DNA of 48,473 nt from Neocallimastix lanati (nom. inval.) (GCA_016946835.1 JACVTC010000316.1:1-48473), one strand, 5' to 3'; positions 29,824 to 40,432 are shown, counted from the stretch's first letter. Made by a program: numbers and translations. The notes: a model not told the origin generated them from the sequence alone.

Positions 29824-32589
29824 TTAAATGGTATTTGAAAATTCAATAACTTTGATATTTGAAGTATATGAAATTTGTGACTTATCAAGAAATGGAAAAA
29901 GTTCAATACTATATTCATTTAAAGGTTTAAATCCATAATTTATAAATATTTCTTTAACTCGTGTACTATTAATAGCACATTCATAATGATTAATGACATA
30001 AGAATCTGTAATATTGATATACATAATATTATCACATTCTGAATGAGCATATCTAAGTGAACTTAATAAGTAAATATGTGAAGTCTTATCTATGATGTCA
30101 TTAAATTGACTATTTTCCGGTTGGATACATTGTTTATAAGTAATGGAGGATGAATAAATATTATCGGTAAATAAATTGTAATCAAAAAATACTAAACAAA
30201 AAATTCCATTTATGTTTTTAGATATATTAGTGAGCATCCTAGAAATATTAATGTAGGTGAAATCATTTAGAGCGAAAAAGCAAGTAGCAACATCATAAAT
30301 ATCTTTTAATTCTACATTCTGGATGGTATTTTGAAGTATTGAGATACGATTACGAATTTCAGATTTAGAAATACGTTCCTTCAAAACTTTTATTTTTTCA
30401 TGGTCAGGTTCAACACAAACAATTTTGCGGAAATTTTTCCACTTGTGAAGATCACCACCATTTCCTGTTCCTATATCTAATAGATTACCTTTGTATTTAT
30501 GAAGAATATTTTGCTTAATGATATTGTGATATTTACGCATTAAAACAGTTGAAGAAGGTGTAAATATTTCAAGATTTACTTTTTGGTAGGAAGCAATTAG
30601 TATACTATTAAAAGTGTTTATACTATTAGAAGTATATTTGTCTTTCCGCTCTTTAACGAATGAATTGTTGTCTAAATTAATTTCCACAATGAATGGGACT
30701 TTTTTTTCTCTGACTAAATGATAAGTAACAATACGTGTTTTAGTTGGTACATCATTAATCATTTCTACTTGTTTACGATAATAATAACAATAAAATTTAT
30801 TATCTATTATTTCTGTATTACTTTTGTTATTATTATTTTTATTATTATTTCTATTATTATCTTTATTATTTGGAACTTCTTTCATATTTTTTGTTGAATA
30901 AAATTTTTTATGTTGATGATAGCGTAGGCATACTTCTTTATATTCCGAGAATGGTAAATTTACTGTTGATTTTTTAATTATATGATCTCGAGCATAAAAG
31001 TATCTTCCATTAAATCGTAGATCTACTGTATTTCTAGTTTTAATTTTATAAACTTTTATATTGTCGTAATAGGATGATTGTCCATTTGTAATAATGATAC
31101 CGTCATTTGGTATAGATGGATTGTCAAATTTATTAAACGAAATTATGAAATTTTGTAATTCCGAAAAAGAGGAACATTTAGTTATATTTTTTTTTATTAT
31201 TTTGTTATTGAATTCTTCAAAGTTAATAGCGTTCATAATATTTATTCTATCGGAATAAGATTTATGTCTCAAATCTTCATCATTATAATAAATTAAGTCA
31301 AACGGAATGAATTTACCATCGAGGTATTCACAATCTAATACCATATGAAAATCGGCCTTTGTTTGACAAATATATTCTACACGAAAGTTTTCTGAAATAC
31401 TAAACATCAAATTATTTATTATGATTATCAATCGACGAAATCCATCCGTTTTAGCCGCTACATAAAATGTATCGTTTATTAAATTTTTTGCTTCTTTATA
31501 TAAAATATCTAACGAAGGAGTAATTGGTTTCTGAAATTCATAATTTGGCATCAAAAAAAATAAATAATCAAGAATGAAATTTGAACAATCTAACGATACC
31601 ATAATCGAATGAATCATATTTATAATATTATCTTTTTCAAGATAAGTATTATTCATAAATTCAATTTCTAATTGATTCTTATCATCAAAAACTGTCATAT
31701 CAATACGAGCTCCATTTTTCATCATAAAAGATCGTCTTTTCTTAGTAATAGGTGTAATATATTTTAAAATAGATAATGAAAATTTTGCATCTATATCGTT
31801 CATTTCTTTATATATTGCATATTCTGTGATCTCTTTTTCTGATTTATTCTTTTCAATGTACTTGCTTTCTGTTTTTAAATTACTGTCATTATTGAATACA
31901 CTGTCTTTATTGAATATACTGTCATTATTGTTATCATTTTTATTGGTAATATTTTCATATTTATAATTACTTTGATTTAATATTTCTATTTTAATATTTT
32001 TACTATTTCCACTTTTAATTATGCTTTTACTTTCAATTTTACTTTTGTCTTCAATTTTTAAATACCTTTTAATTTGTGATGAATCTAACAATACTTCGAT
32101 ACTAAGATTAATTTTAAATATAAAATAATAAAATGTCATCATGGTAATTTTTTTAGTATATTCCATATGATTATTTAGGGTTTCTGTAATTTCTTGGTCT
32201 TTATTGATTTCTAAATAATTTAAAAATTTAGAAATATCCATAAACTGGAACTCATTTTGTGGAGTTGGAGTTACTGTCGTTTCGTTTTCGTTCTCATTTT
32301 CAGTGCATGGATAAGTTGAATTACATATTATTCTATATCGTGTTTTTGAATTTTCATTGTAAGAAAATTCAGAATATTGACAAGAATTATTATTAAGAAA
32401 ATCTTTTAAATCTATATTCACATATTTTCTACGAAGTCTAAATTCTAATTCAAAACTACAAATTTTATCGTTGAAAAAAGAATTACTTTTAATAATGTTT
32501 ATTTGTTCATATATATATTCTAAAATATCAAATAAACTCTTTTGTTTTTCTAATGACGAATAATTATTAGATGGTATAAATGAATTCAT
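29824..32589 (-). CDS. mRNA capping enzyme: triphosphatase, guanylyltransferase and N7-methyltransferase
   Basis: 921 aa carrying all three cap-forming activities, as in asfarvirus and poxvirus large capping subunits. The N-terminal metal-dependent RNA triphosphatase has an acidic strand FELEFRLRRKY (46-56) and a second acidic strand QLEIEFMNNTY (near 308). The guanylyltransferase has the lysine nucleophile motif KTDG (about 379), followed by MVLDCEYLDG and DGIIITNG. The C-terminal SAM methyltransferase has LLDIGTGNGGDLHKW (about 701-716) and VCVEPDHEKI. Low-complexity Asn/Lys/Ser insertions lie at about 190-260 and near 580. It would act with the viral RNA polymerase on nascent transcripts. 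The reading frame is complete. Confidence 0.93.
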   Translation of the reverse strand: MNSFIPSNNYSSLEKQKSLFDILEYIYEQINIIKSNSFFNDKICSFELEFRLRRKYVNIDLKDFLNNNSCQYSEFSYNENSKTRYRIICNSTYPCTENENENETTVTPTPQNEFQFMDISKFLNYLEINKDQEITETLNNHMEYTKKITMMTFYYFIFKINLSIEVLLDSSQIKRYLKIEDKSKIESKSIIKSGNSKNIKIEILNQSNYKYENITNKNDNNNDSIFNKDSVFNNDSNLKTESKYIEKNKSEKEITEYAIYKEMNDIDAKFSLSILKYITPITKKRRSFMMKNGARIDMTVFDDKNQLEIEFMNNTYLEKDNIINMIHSIMVSLDCSNFILDYLFFLMPNYEFQKPITPSLDILYKEAKNLINDTFYVAAKTDGFRRLIIIINNLMFSISENFRVEYICQTKADFHMVLDCEYLDGKFIPFDLIYYNDEDLRHKSYSDRINIMNAINFEEFNNKIIKKNITKCSSFSELQNFIISFNKFDNPSIPNDGIIITNGQSSYYDNIKVYKIKTRNTVDLRFNGRYFYARDHIIKKSTVNLPFSEYKEVCLRYHQHKKFYSTKNMKEVPNNKDNNRNNNKNNNNKSNTEIIDNKFYCYYYRKQVEMINDVPTKTRIVTYHLVREKKVPFIVEINLDNNSFVKERKDKYTSNSINTFNSILIASYQKVNLEIFTPSSTVLMRKYHNIIKQNILHKYKGNLLDIGTGNGGDLHKWKNFRKIVCVEPDHEKIKVLKERISKSEIRNRISILQNTIQNVELKDIYDVATCFFALNDFTYINISRMLTNISKNINGIFCLVFFDYNLFTDNIYSSSITYKQCIQPENSQFNDIIDKTSHIYLLSSLRYAHSECDNIMYINITDSYVINHYECAINSTRVKEIFINYGFKPLNEYSIELFPFLDKSQISYTSNIKVIEFSNTI

Positions 32590-33152
32590 AATAATTTTTT
32601 TTTATAAATTTAAATACTTAATATTCGTATATATAAGGTATAAATATTTTCCATTACTATTTTATTTAAAAAATATTTATTTATATAAAATAAATGTATA
32701 AAAAATTTAAGAATACACAATTTACGAATATATAAATTAATGTTTAATATTATGAATAAATAAATATTTTTATTTTCTATTTTTTAATTAATAAATATGA
32801 AATACAGAAATATCAATTTATAAATGTATGACTCATATATTATACCATTATTTTATGATTACAAAAAAAAATTTTAATATTTTTGAGTTATATTAAAAAA
32901 ATATAAATATATAAAATAATACAATTTTTTATTTTGGTTATTTTAAAATTTTAAAAAATTATTAACATAAAATTTTCTTTAACATTTATAAATAAATATA
33001 TAAATATTTTTTTTTTGGTTTTTGGTTTTTGGTTTTTAAAAAAATTATTTTTATTATTAAATTTATTATTAATTATTTTATAATTTTGTACATGTTATTT
33101 ATAAAATATTATTAATAAATTAAAAAAAATATTTACAAATATTTTTACTGTT
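32590..33152. other. AT-rich spacer with a GGTTTTT array
   Basis: Upstream of the capping gene and downstream of the UDG gene (both minus strand). Contains three perfect tandem copies of GGTTTTT at 33017-33037. Nothing else recognised. Confidence 0.6.
33017..33037. repeat. 7-bp tandem repeat GGTTTTT, three copies
   Basis: Three perfect consecutive units, preceded by a T-run. Too short for a telomere; probably slippage. Confidence 0.85.
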
Positions 33153-33770
33153 TTACCATTCAAAAGTAAAACCAATTTCACCAGCAAGTTCTCTTGCTTT
33201 AATGAAGCATTTTGAATTTTTAAATTTAGTATATTCATTGATTGGATGAGGAACTTCGACTACTGAAGATTTTATTTCATTAATTGATTTACGTAAAGAA
33301 ATGGCTTTAGAGCCAAATAATAAGAAAACCACAGAATGATGATTAGAGATATATTGTACTAAATTGTTAATGAACGGTTCCCATAGATGGTAATAATGAA
33401 AAGGAATAGTATCGACTACAGGACGGGTAAAACAAAAATTGCATAAAAATATTCCATTTTTAAGCCATTGATCTAAATGGTAATCTATTGGTCGTTTAAA
33501 AGAAGTTACCGTACTTTCCATATTTTGAAATATACGTTTCAATAGAAGAGGAGGAGTGGAATTTCGTGTTGCAAATGCAACATCGCTTCTATCACATGAT
33601 TTTTGGTAGGGTTCATCACCAATCATCACCACTTTAACTTTCTCCAATGGTATATACTTAAAAATAGCAAATATATGTTCCAAAGGTGGTGTGTAATACG
33701 TTGTTTTCAACTGATTTAATATATGATTAATTAATTTTGAATTTTTAATAAAGAAATCATTCCATGACAT
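33153..33770 (-). CDS. Uracil-DNA glycosylase-fold protein with altered catalytic motif
   Basis: 205 aa, near the length of family 1 UNG cores. The UNG framework is readable: water-activating loop GDEPYQ (51-56, where UNG has GQDPYH), the uracil-stacking Phe in VAFAT (66), the uracil-binding Asn in FLCNFCFTRP (111), a FLLFGSKA strand (149-156), and the His loop VPHPINEY (His 175). The catalytic Asp of the water-activating loop is Glu here (E53), and the Leu intercalation loop (HPSPLS in UNG) is changed. In poxviruses the homologue (D4) is a polymerase processivity component as well as a glycosylase, so a structural role is plausible. Its start codon overlaps that of Rpb2 on the other strand. 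Confidence 0.85.
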   Translation of the reverse strand: MSWNDFFIKNSKLINHILNQLKTTYYTPPLEHIFAIFKYIPLEKVKVVMIGDEPYQKSCDRSDVAFATRNSTPPLLLKRIFQNMESTVTSFKRPIDYHLDQWLKNGIFLCNFCFTRPVVDTIPFHYYHLWEPFINNLVQYISNHHSVVFLLFGSKAISLRKSINEIKSSVVEVPHPINEYTKFKNSKCFIKARELAGEIGFTFEW

Positions 33771-33771
33771 G
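33768..33771. promoter_or_regulatory. Overlapping divergent start codons (CATG)
   Basis: The palindrome CATG supplies the ATG of the UDG-like gene on the minus strand (33770-33768) and of Rpb2 on the plus strand (33769-33771). If both starts are right there is no intergenic DNA, so each promoter and 5' leader must lie inside the other gene. Confidence 0.65.
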
Positions 33772-36700
33772 AGCGAGAATAATTATTTGGCAAAATTTAT
33801 AAATCAATATAATGTCTATGCTAATATAGATAAATTATTTATAAAAAAGTTGTATGATATTAAAGTATTTTTAGAAAAAAAGCTACCTAAATTAAATCCT
33901 TTAACTATTTCTATTCCAGAGGTAGAGTATGATCATTTGATGGTAGAGAAAAAGACATACTATATATCATTAATTCATGATGATTATGAAATTAAAATAC
34001 CAGCACCAATCGACGGAATATTCGTTGTAGATGGGATTGAAAAAGTGATTATTTCACAAGAGATATTTTGTACTCCTTTTTTTGTTTATAAGGAGGATCA
34101 TATTGAGTATAAGGAATGTAATGAAAAGGGAAAATTTCAATCTCTGGAGATGTTTACCGATTATAGTTACATTGTATATTTAAAAAAGATTATGTTAAAG
34201 CAATCTACAAGAAGTAAAGAAAAAAGTGAAAAGGTTAAATTAGATTACCATAATTTAGGTAATGAAAATTATGTGGATTTAAACAATGAATACACTAATA
34301 TTGATATCCATTATAGATTTTCAAATAAAAGTCGAGAAAAAAAATTAAGAAATATGAAAAGATATACCTTATTAGATATTCGAGTTTATTATTCATTATT
34401 TTTCCAAGAGTTACGTATTAAAGGAATTAAGTCGCATGAAAGACAAAGTATATCATTGGTGTATATTCTTCATCATTTGAATCCTTCGCTTTCCTTGGAT
34501 GAAATTAAAAATATAATCGTATCGGTGGTGATTGGTGAAAATTTACCTAAAGATATTAATATTATTATTCCGGATTCATTTCCTGAAGAAACATTACAAT
34601 CTATTATAGCTCGTCGTTCCGAAAGTCATAATAAAATATTATCCATGGTCGATAGAATGATCGATAGCTACTTTACTCCAGACTACTTACATTGTAATGA
34701 GTCATCATCGAACGATTCATCATATGATGATAAAAGTACTAAATTCTATACTTATTTGGCAATGGCAAGATCATTATTCCATAATGAAGGAAATGTTCAA
34801 TATTATAACAGTCGTATTGATACTTTTCCTTATTCCTTATATCGTAGCATAAAATATTTTACTTTGGAAAATAAAAAATTACCACTGGATAAGTTCATTA
34901 GAAATTTAAATATAAAATTGTACGGAAATGTAAAATCTGGAAAAGTTCGTTCTTATTTCCGAGAATATGAAGCTATTTCTGTGCAAACGTTAAGTAAGCG
35001 TTCTTACTACGATAAGCTTTCCCATTTACGAAGAGTTCAAATTCCCATCAACACAGAGAGTGATAATTCTCAACTCCGTATGTCTTATGATTACGGTTAT
35101 TTTTGTCCATTTGAAACTCCTGAATCCAAAGATGTAGGCTTTGTAAAATATTTTGGATTATCTGTATTAATGGGGCCAGATTTTACTATTGATGAAAAAA
35201 TTCTTGAACCCTTTTTATTCAAGTATAATGAAATATATGATGCTACAACTCAAGATAAAAAAGATGACGATAATAGTAATAGTAATTCAGATGAAAATAT
35301 TAATGATAATAACCAAAGTAACACTGAAAATAAAAGTAATGATAATAGTCAAAGTATCTCTGAATATGGAGATGATGATTATTGTGATAGTGACACTAGT
35401 AATTCTAATAGTCCTAATGAAAAAAGAAAAACTTTAAAAACTGGAAAAAAATATCCAGTATTATTGAATACACGTTTTATCGGATTCACTACCACCGATT
35501 TAGTAGACTATACTTATAAAGTATTAAAATTGAAATATCCTTATATAAGTTGTGTTTTCGATAACATCAGTTATTATTTATTTACGGATGAAGGAAGAAT
35601 GTTTCGACCAATTAGAATAAAGAAAAACGGAAAAGAAATTGGCATAAGACTTGTTGAAATTTCTGAAAATAAAATAAATATCAATTATCAATACGAAGAA
35701 CTTGATCCAAATTTTATTTTTGGTTTAATTAGTGCTTTATCGCCATTTCCTGGTAATAATCATGTACCAAGACTCACATTTCAAGCTGGAATGACAAAGC
35801 AGTGTATGTCGAATGACAGCACCATCTTTAAATACAATGATAATTCTAGAAGACTAATTAATGCACAAAGACCATTTTGTATGACAAAGCTAGAATATAT
35901 TTTATCAAGAAGACTGTGTCATTATAAGTCCTTAGATTTTTTACTCAATAAAGATAATATTAATATGAATGAATTATTTTCGAATTTAGAATTTTTGGAT
36001 AATTCTATTGAAGAAAATTCAAGTAAGAATAGTGTTCATGAAAATAACCCCGAAATAATGGATGGGAAAGAAGAGAATTCGGAAAATATTAAATTTGATA
36101 AAAATTTAACTTTAAATAATAATGAATTTAGAAACCGTCTCGCTGACTTGTCAAATATTACTATTGAAAGTGATGATACACTTCTGGTGACTACAGGAAA
36201 TACATACCACAGATTCGGAGGTCAAAATGCCATTGTGGCTATCATGGCATATGGCAACAATCAAGAGGATAGTTTAATATTTAATGATAAAAGCATTAAA
36301 GATGGATTATTTAATAATATTAAATATCGATATCAATACTTATCCTATAACATTAAAAGGGAAATATTAGTCAACATTAATTTAAACTATAAAGATGGAT
36401 TACCAAAACCAAATACAAAAATTGCTTATAATCCTCACAATGTCAATGAACCACTATTTCGTATATATGATGTGATTTCAAATAAAGTGACTGATGTAGA
36501 AAATATTTTCAGAAAACCTGTGATTGTGGATCATTGTACCAGATATATTGAGGATGATGTATGTTATTGCTGTGTAAAAGTTCGACATTTATATCAACCG
36601 CAACAAGGTGATAAATTTGCAAGTCGATATGCTCAGAAGGGTGTGATTGGTTCGATATTACTAGAAGAAATGATGCCAAGAACAAAATATGGTGTAATTC

Positions 36701-37302
36701 CTGATATCATTGTAAATCCACATGCTTTTCCTTCAAGAATGACGGTAGGCCATTTAATTGAAATGTATGTTGGTAAATGTATGATTATGGATCCACAAAG
36801 ATTTGGAACGTATTTTGATGCTTCTATAGAAAGCGAAGATTTACGTTCGTTTGAATCCAAATTCTTTGAAAGTGATATTCCAATTTTAGAAGAGATGGTC
36901 GATCCAATTTCCGGTAAATCTATTGGAAATGCGTTTGTTGGAGTTTGTTACTACACTGCTTTACAACATCAAGTTCAAGAAAAAATGTTTTATCGTACCA
37001 CAGGAAATGTTAATTCTATTAGTAAGCAACCTACTGAAGGAAAATCTCGTAATGGTGGATTAAGAATTGGTGAAATGGAAAAAGATGCCTTAGTAGCACA
37101 TGGTACTAATGCTATAATACAAGATATGTTTAAAAATAATACCGATGCTATAGATATTCGATATTGTGAAATATGTCATTCTGTAAATACTTTAAACACT
37201 TGCTGTAATACACCAACTACTATTTTAAATGTTTCAAATAGTTTTAATATTATGAACTCTTATTTAGATTCAATTGGAGTACGTGCTTCAATTTATGAAT
37301 AA
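33769..37302 (+). CDS. RNA polymerase second-largest subunit (Rpb2)
   Basis: 1177 aa, the usual size for this subunit. Conserved landmarks: FCPFETPESKDVGFVKYFGL (fork region, about 445), PRLTFQAGMTKQ (about 666), GQNAIVAIMAYGNNQEDS (about 822), GDKFASRYAQKG (from 947, the active-site Lys/Arg segment), HAFPSRMTVGHLIEMYVGK (from about 985), GGLRIGEMEKDALVAHG (from about 1100), and a C-terminal zinc site CEIC plus TCC (about 1133-1146). It pairs with the two Rpb1 pieces to form the viral polymerase core. Two Asn/Asp/Ser-rich insertions (about 495-560 and 735-790) lie between conserved blocks and are absent from typical family members. The reading frame is intact. Confidence 0.96.
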   Translation: MSENNYLAKFINQYNVYANIDKLFIKKLYDIKVFLEKKLPKLNPLTISIPEVEYDHLMVEKKTYYISLIHDDYEIKIPAPIDGIFVVDGIEKVIISQEIFCTPFFVYKEDHIEYKECNEKGKFQSLEMFTDYSYIVYLKKIMLKQSTRSKEKSEKVKLDYHNLGNENYVDLNNEYTNIDIHYRFSNKSREKKLRNMKRYTLLDIRVYYSLFFQELRIKGIKSHERQSISLVYILHHLNPSLSLDEIKNIIVSVVIGENLPKDINIIIPDSFPEETLQSIIARRSESHNKILSMVDRMIDSYFTPDYLHCNESSSNDSSYDDKSTKFYTYLAMARSLFHNEGNVQYYNSRIDTFPYSLYRSIKYFTLENKKLPLDKFIRNLNIKLYGNVKSGKVRSYFREYEAISVQTLSKRSYYDKLSHLRRVQIPINTESDNSQLRMSYDYGYFCPFETPESKDVGFVKYFGLSVLMGPDFTIDEKILEPFLFKYNEIYDATTQDKKDDDNSNSNSDENINDNNQSNTENKSNDNSQSISEYGDDDYCDSDTSNSNSPNEKRKTLKTGKKYPVLLNTRFIGFTTTDLVDYTYKVLKLKYPYISCVFDNISYYLFTDEGRMFRPIRIKKNGKEIGIRLVEISENKININYQYEELDPNFIFGLISALSPFPGNNHVPRLTFQAGMTKQCMSNDSTIFKYNDNSRRLINAQRPFCMTKLEYILSRRLCHYKSLDFLLNKDNINMNELFSNLEFLDNSIEENSSKNSVHENNPEIMDGKEENSENIKFDKNLTLNNNEFRNRLADLSNITIESDDTLLVTTGNTYHRFGGQNAIVAIMAYGNNQEDSLIFNDKSIKDGLFNNIKYRYQYLSYNIKREILVNINLNYKDGLPKPNTKIAYNPHNVNEPLFRIYDVISNKVTDVENIFRKPVIVDHCTRYIEDDVCYCCVKVRHLYQPQQGDKFASRYAQKGVIGSILLEEMMPRTKYGVIPDIIVNPHAFPSRMTVGHLIEMYVGKCMIMDPQRFGTYFDASIESEDLRSFESKFFESDIPILEEMVDPISGKSIGNAFVGVCYYTALQHQVQEKMFYRTTGNVNSISKQPTEGKSRNGGLRIGEMEKDALVAHGTNAIIQDMFKNNTDAIDIRYCEICHSVNTLNTCCNTPTTILNVSNSFNIMNSYLDSIGVRASIYE

Positions 37303-38143
37303 AATATTATAAAAAGAAAAAAAAATATAATTCAATTAAATAATTATAAAAAAAATTATAAAAACCTTTATAAATTTAATATAAATAAAAAATTTTTATA
37401 TAGTATTATATTAAATAAAAAAAATATTAATAAACAAAATTTTAAAAAAAAATGATTGAATAATATATATAATTATTTATATAAATATATTTTTTAAAAT
37501 CAATTTCTTAATTGATTACAATAAAATTAGTATAAATTTGAATTTAAATACTTTTACTTTATTTTTATTATTGATACGTAATATTAGTAATTTATATTTT
37601 TTAAAAATTTTAAAAAATAAATTATATAATACTTGCTATAATGCAATATTTGAATGATTTAATCAATATTAATATTAATATAAGTAATATGCAATAAAAA
37701 TAAATAAAAAATAAATTTACTATTAAAATTATATAATAAAAATATGGTAATTTAATAATTATTTCAGTAATAAAAACTTTTAATGAAAAGAACAAGTTTA
37801 CAAATATCATTTAATAGAATAATAAATATCATTGAATAAAATTATTATATTTCATTATATAAAATAAAATAAAATATTTATATCACCATTTTTAATGAAA
37901 TAACTATACTAATTATAAATTTTTTAAATTTTTTAAAACTATTTTAATAATAATTAATAAAAAATATTTTTAAAAATATATATTCTTAAATTATAAATAA
38001 ATATAAATATAATTATATAATTTTTTTTCCTTATTTAAATTTATATATAAAATAAATATATACAAATATTAGTTTAAATTATATATATTAAAGGAATGAA
38101 AGAAATTAACATTATCATCTTTTTTTTTTTATTTTTAATATAA
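37303..38143. other. AT-rich spacer between convergent genes
   Basis: Homopolymer-rich A/T sequence between the ends of Rpb2 and the D5 helicase. A short hydrophobic frame on the minus strand (37622-37810) has only AT-codon composition and is not credible. Confidence 0.6.
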
Positions 38144-40102
38144 TTAAATAAATCTGTATCCAATAATGGATTCAACGGTTTTCTTAGAATCCGAATCCGA
38201 ATTTGAGGATAAATTTTTGATACGAATACTATATTTAATTAAATCCATACGAAAATCTTCCAAACTATAAAATACGGAACGAGTGGATACGTATTGCTTA
38301 AACCAATTCTTATAAACGGTGTAAAGTTCATCAATTGGAATAGCATGATTGTCATTTTTATCAACAATATTCTTTTCCAAAAATCTAGCAATATGGTCAC
38401 TACGCATAATAAAACTTTTGGTTGCATTAACCACAGATTCAGGAATTTCTAGGGAGGTGTAATCCTCTTGATAATTTTCAATAAGTAAATGAATTAAAGC
38501 TTCAGCATAACCTTGAACTCGAGAACCTTGCCATCTTGTATTAGCTCTTTTTATTGAAGGGTTATTGATATTTTGAGTTGAAGATAAGACAGATATATTC
38601 ATCTTATTTATGAATCGTTGGGTGAAAGGGATAACAAGAATACGATCAATCAAAGCATTATCTAAGTTAGATATTGTCAATTTGTCATTTGTATTAATAA
38701 TGGGTAGTAAATCAACAGATACTGCTTGAACATCCTTATACAAGGTTCGGGTTTTAATAAAACCTACATTACCGGTTATAGCTTTAGTATCACCTGTAAT
38801 AGCAATACTACGAGCATCTGGTTCTTCACATATGGCCACTCTTGCACAATTAAGATCTACCATTTGTGGACTTGGTTTATCAGCACTAACCGATTTTCCT
38901 AAAAATAAAGAAACATTTGGCGTTGCAGCATAATCTCCAAGTGAAAGACGTAACATGTTAGTAAGCGTAGTCTTACCGTTTCTACCCGATCCAATAAAAA
39001 ATACAATGGCACGCAATTTATTACCGTAAGTAAGGGTGGAAGCTAAAATTTTTAATACATACTGTATCAATTCCTTGTCGACAAAAATATCTTCAAAAAA
39101 TTCTTTGACTTCTTTTACTTTATTCTTATTTTCAGAGTGAAAATTATAATTGGTAGATTTAAGACAAAAGTCTTTTGGCATTCCTGGTCGTGGTTTATTG
39201 ATGGTGAAATCATAAACGCAATCTTCAAATCTTAAAACTTTACTTTTATCCATTCGAGAAATAAAATTGTCCAAGTAGAAGAAGGTTTCTAACTGATATA
39301 AATTTTTAAATGTAACCGAATGACCACTCATAAACGAAAATAATTTCGTAGGTAAATTTTCCAATTTAAAATGGCATTCATTACACAACTTGGAAAGCTT
39401 ATTTACTAATCCCATATTGATTTCTTTGGCGAGATCATAAGCACTTATGATTTCCCATCCATGACGACTATATGAAAATTTATACCATACATCTTCACTA
39501 AATACTAAATATCCTAAATATAACACAATAAATATGTTAAAAATAATCTGAGACGTTAAAGATGATTTACTATAATAATTTTTAATAGTGATTAATCGTG
39601 CTTTATCAACTACCATTGAACCATAGTCTTCCATGCATTGATAAATAATATCAATAATATCATATTTATAATCTGCTTCTTGATTTGATGACTGATTTAC
39701 TTTATTAATTTCTAAATTTTTCAAAACAGAATTAAGGTCATTAATATTTATTTCATCAAAATTGTATTCTTCTGAGTCACTGCTTTCATTATCACTGTCA
39801 TTATTATTGCCATTATCATTATGAATACCATTATTATATTCATTATTATTATAAGTATTATTATTATTATTATTATAAATGTTATTGTAATTATTTGAAT
39901 GTTCTATTTCGTTATTTTCTAATTGAATATTAATATTTTCAATATCACTTAATTTGATATCATAATTTTCAAGATATTTTTTCAACATACGATAACATTT
40001 TGTATGTTTATCCTTATTTTGCTTTAAAAGTATAATTAATAAGTAAATAATTGGATGATAATTATTTGTAATTTCTGATTCTTTCGTTTTTACTAAAATC
40101 AT
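38144..40102 (-). CDS. D5-type replicative helicase (SF3 ATPase), apparently without primase domain
   Basis: 652 aa. The C-terminal half is a clear D5-family helicase: a D5_N-like region (about 190-320) then Walker A FFIGSGRNGKTTLTN (about 367-381), Walker B-like RVAICEEPDARS, and the sensor/arginine-finger block INTNDKLTISNLDNALIDRI followed by LVIPF. These enzymes form hexamers that unwind viral DNA at the fork. Vaccinia D5 (about 785 aa) and asfarvirus relatives (about 960 aa) carry an archaeo-eukaryotic primase domain at the N-terminus. Here the first ~160 residues are short helices and an Asn/Tyr/Asp-rich low-complexity stretch (about 65-115), with no primase-type catalytic Asp motif seen. 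A separate primase may be elsewhere. The start at 40102 is the first Met after an AT-rich leader. Confidence 0.9.
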   Translation of the reverse strand: MILVKTKESEITNNYHPIIYLLIILLKQNKDKHTKCYRMLKKYLENYDIKLSDIENINIQLENNEIEHSNNYNNIYNNNNNNTYNNNEYNNGIHNDNGNNNDSDNESSDSEEYNFDEININDLNSVLKNLEINKVNQSSNQEADYKYDIIDIIYQCMEDYGSMVVDKARLITIKNYYSKSSLTSQIIFNIFIVLYLGYLVFSEDVWYKFSYSRHGWEIISAYDLAKEINMGLVNKLSKLCNECHFKLENLPTKLFSFMSGHSVTFKNLYQLETFFYLDNFISRMDKSKVLRFEDCVYDFTINKPRPGMPKDFCLKSTNYNFHSENKNKVKEVKEFFEDIFVDKELIQYVLKILASTLTYGNKLRAIVFFIGSGRNGKTTLTNMLRLSLGDYAATPNVSLFLGKSVSADKPSPQMVDLNCARVAICEEPDARSIAITGDTKAITGNVGFIKTRTLYKDVQAVSVDLLPIINTNDKLTISNLDNALIDRILVIPFTQRFINKMNISVLSSTQNINNPSIKRANTRWQGSRVQGYAEALIHLLIENYQEDYTSLEIPESVVNATKSFIMRSDHIARFLEKNIVDKNDNHAIPIDELYTVYKNWFKQYVSTRSVFYSLEDFRMDLIKYSIRIKNLSSNSDSDSKKTVESIIGYRFI

Positions 40103-40432
40103 ATTTTTTATTTACTATTTAAAAAATTTGTAGATTTATATATTAATTATTTTTTCATTTTAAAAGAAATTAAATCAATTTAATTGTTAATTTAAATATT
40201 TTCTATTTGTGTATAATTATTTTTAAAAAAAAAATTTAATTTCTTAATTATAAAATAATGACTTATTAAAAGAGAAATAATCATTCAATTATCCAATAAT
40301 GGTTATATATTAATATAAAATATTTTTTTAATAAATCTTTAAAAATTTTTGTGATTTAAAGTTTTCAAAAAAAATTTTAAAAAAAATATTTACTTAGATA
40401 TTTATCTCAATATCTAGCTATTTATTTACATA
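40103..40432. other. AT-rich spacer
   Basis: Lies upstream of the D5 gene and downstream of the 196-aa gene (both minus strand). A/T homopolymers only. Confidence 0.5.

Noticed and set aside
29691-29918. Short hydrophobic Phe/Leu/Ile frame on the minus strand (also 37622-37810 and 14697-14903)
   Set aside because: Composition is what random A/T sequence gives; no start context, no homologous features.
33017-33037. Telomere-like GGTTTTT repeats
   Set aside because: Only three units, internal between genes; slippage is enough.
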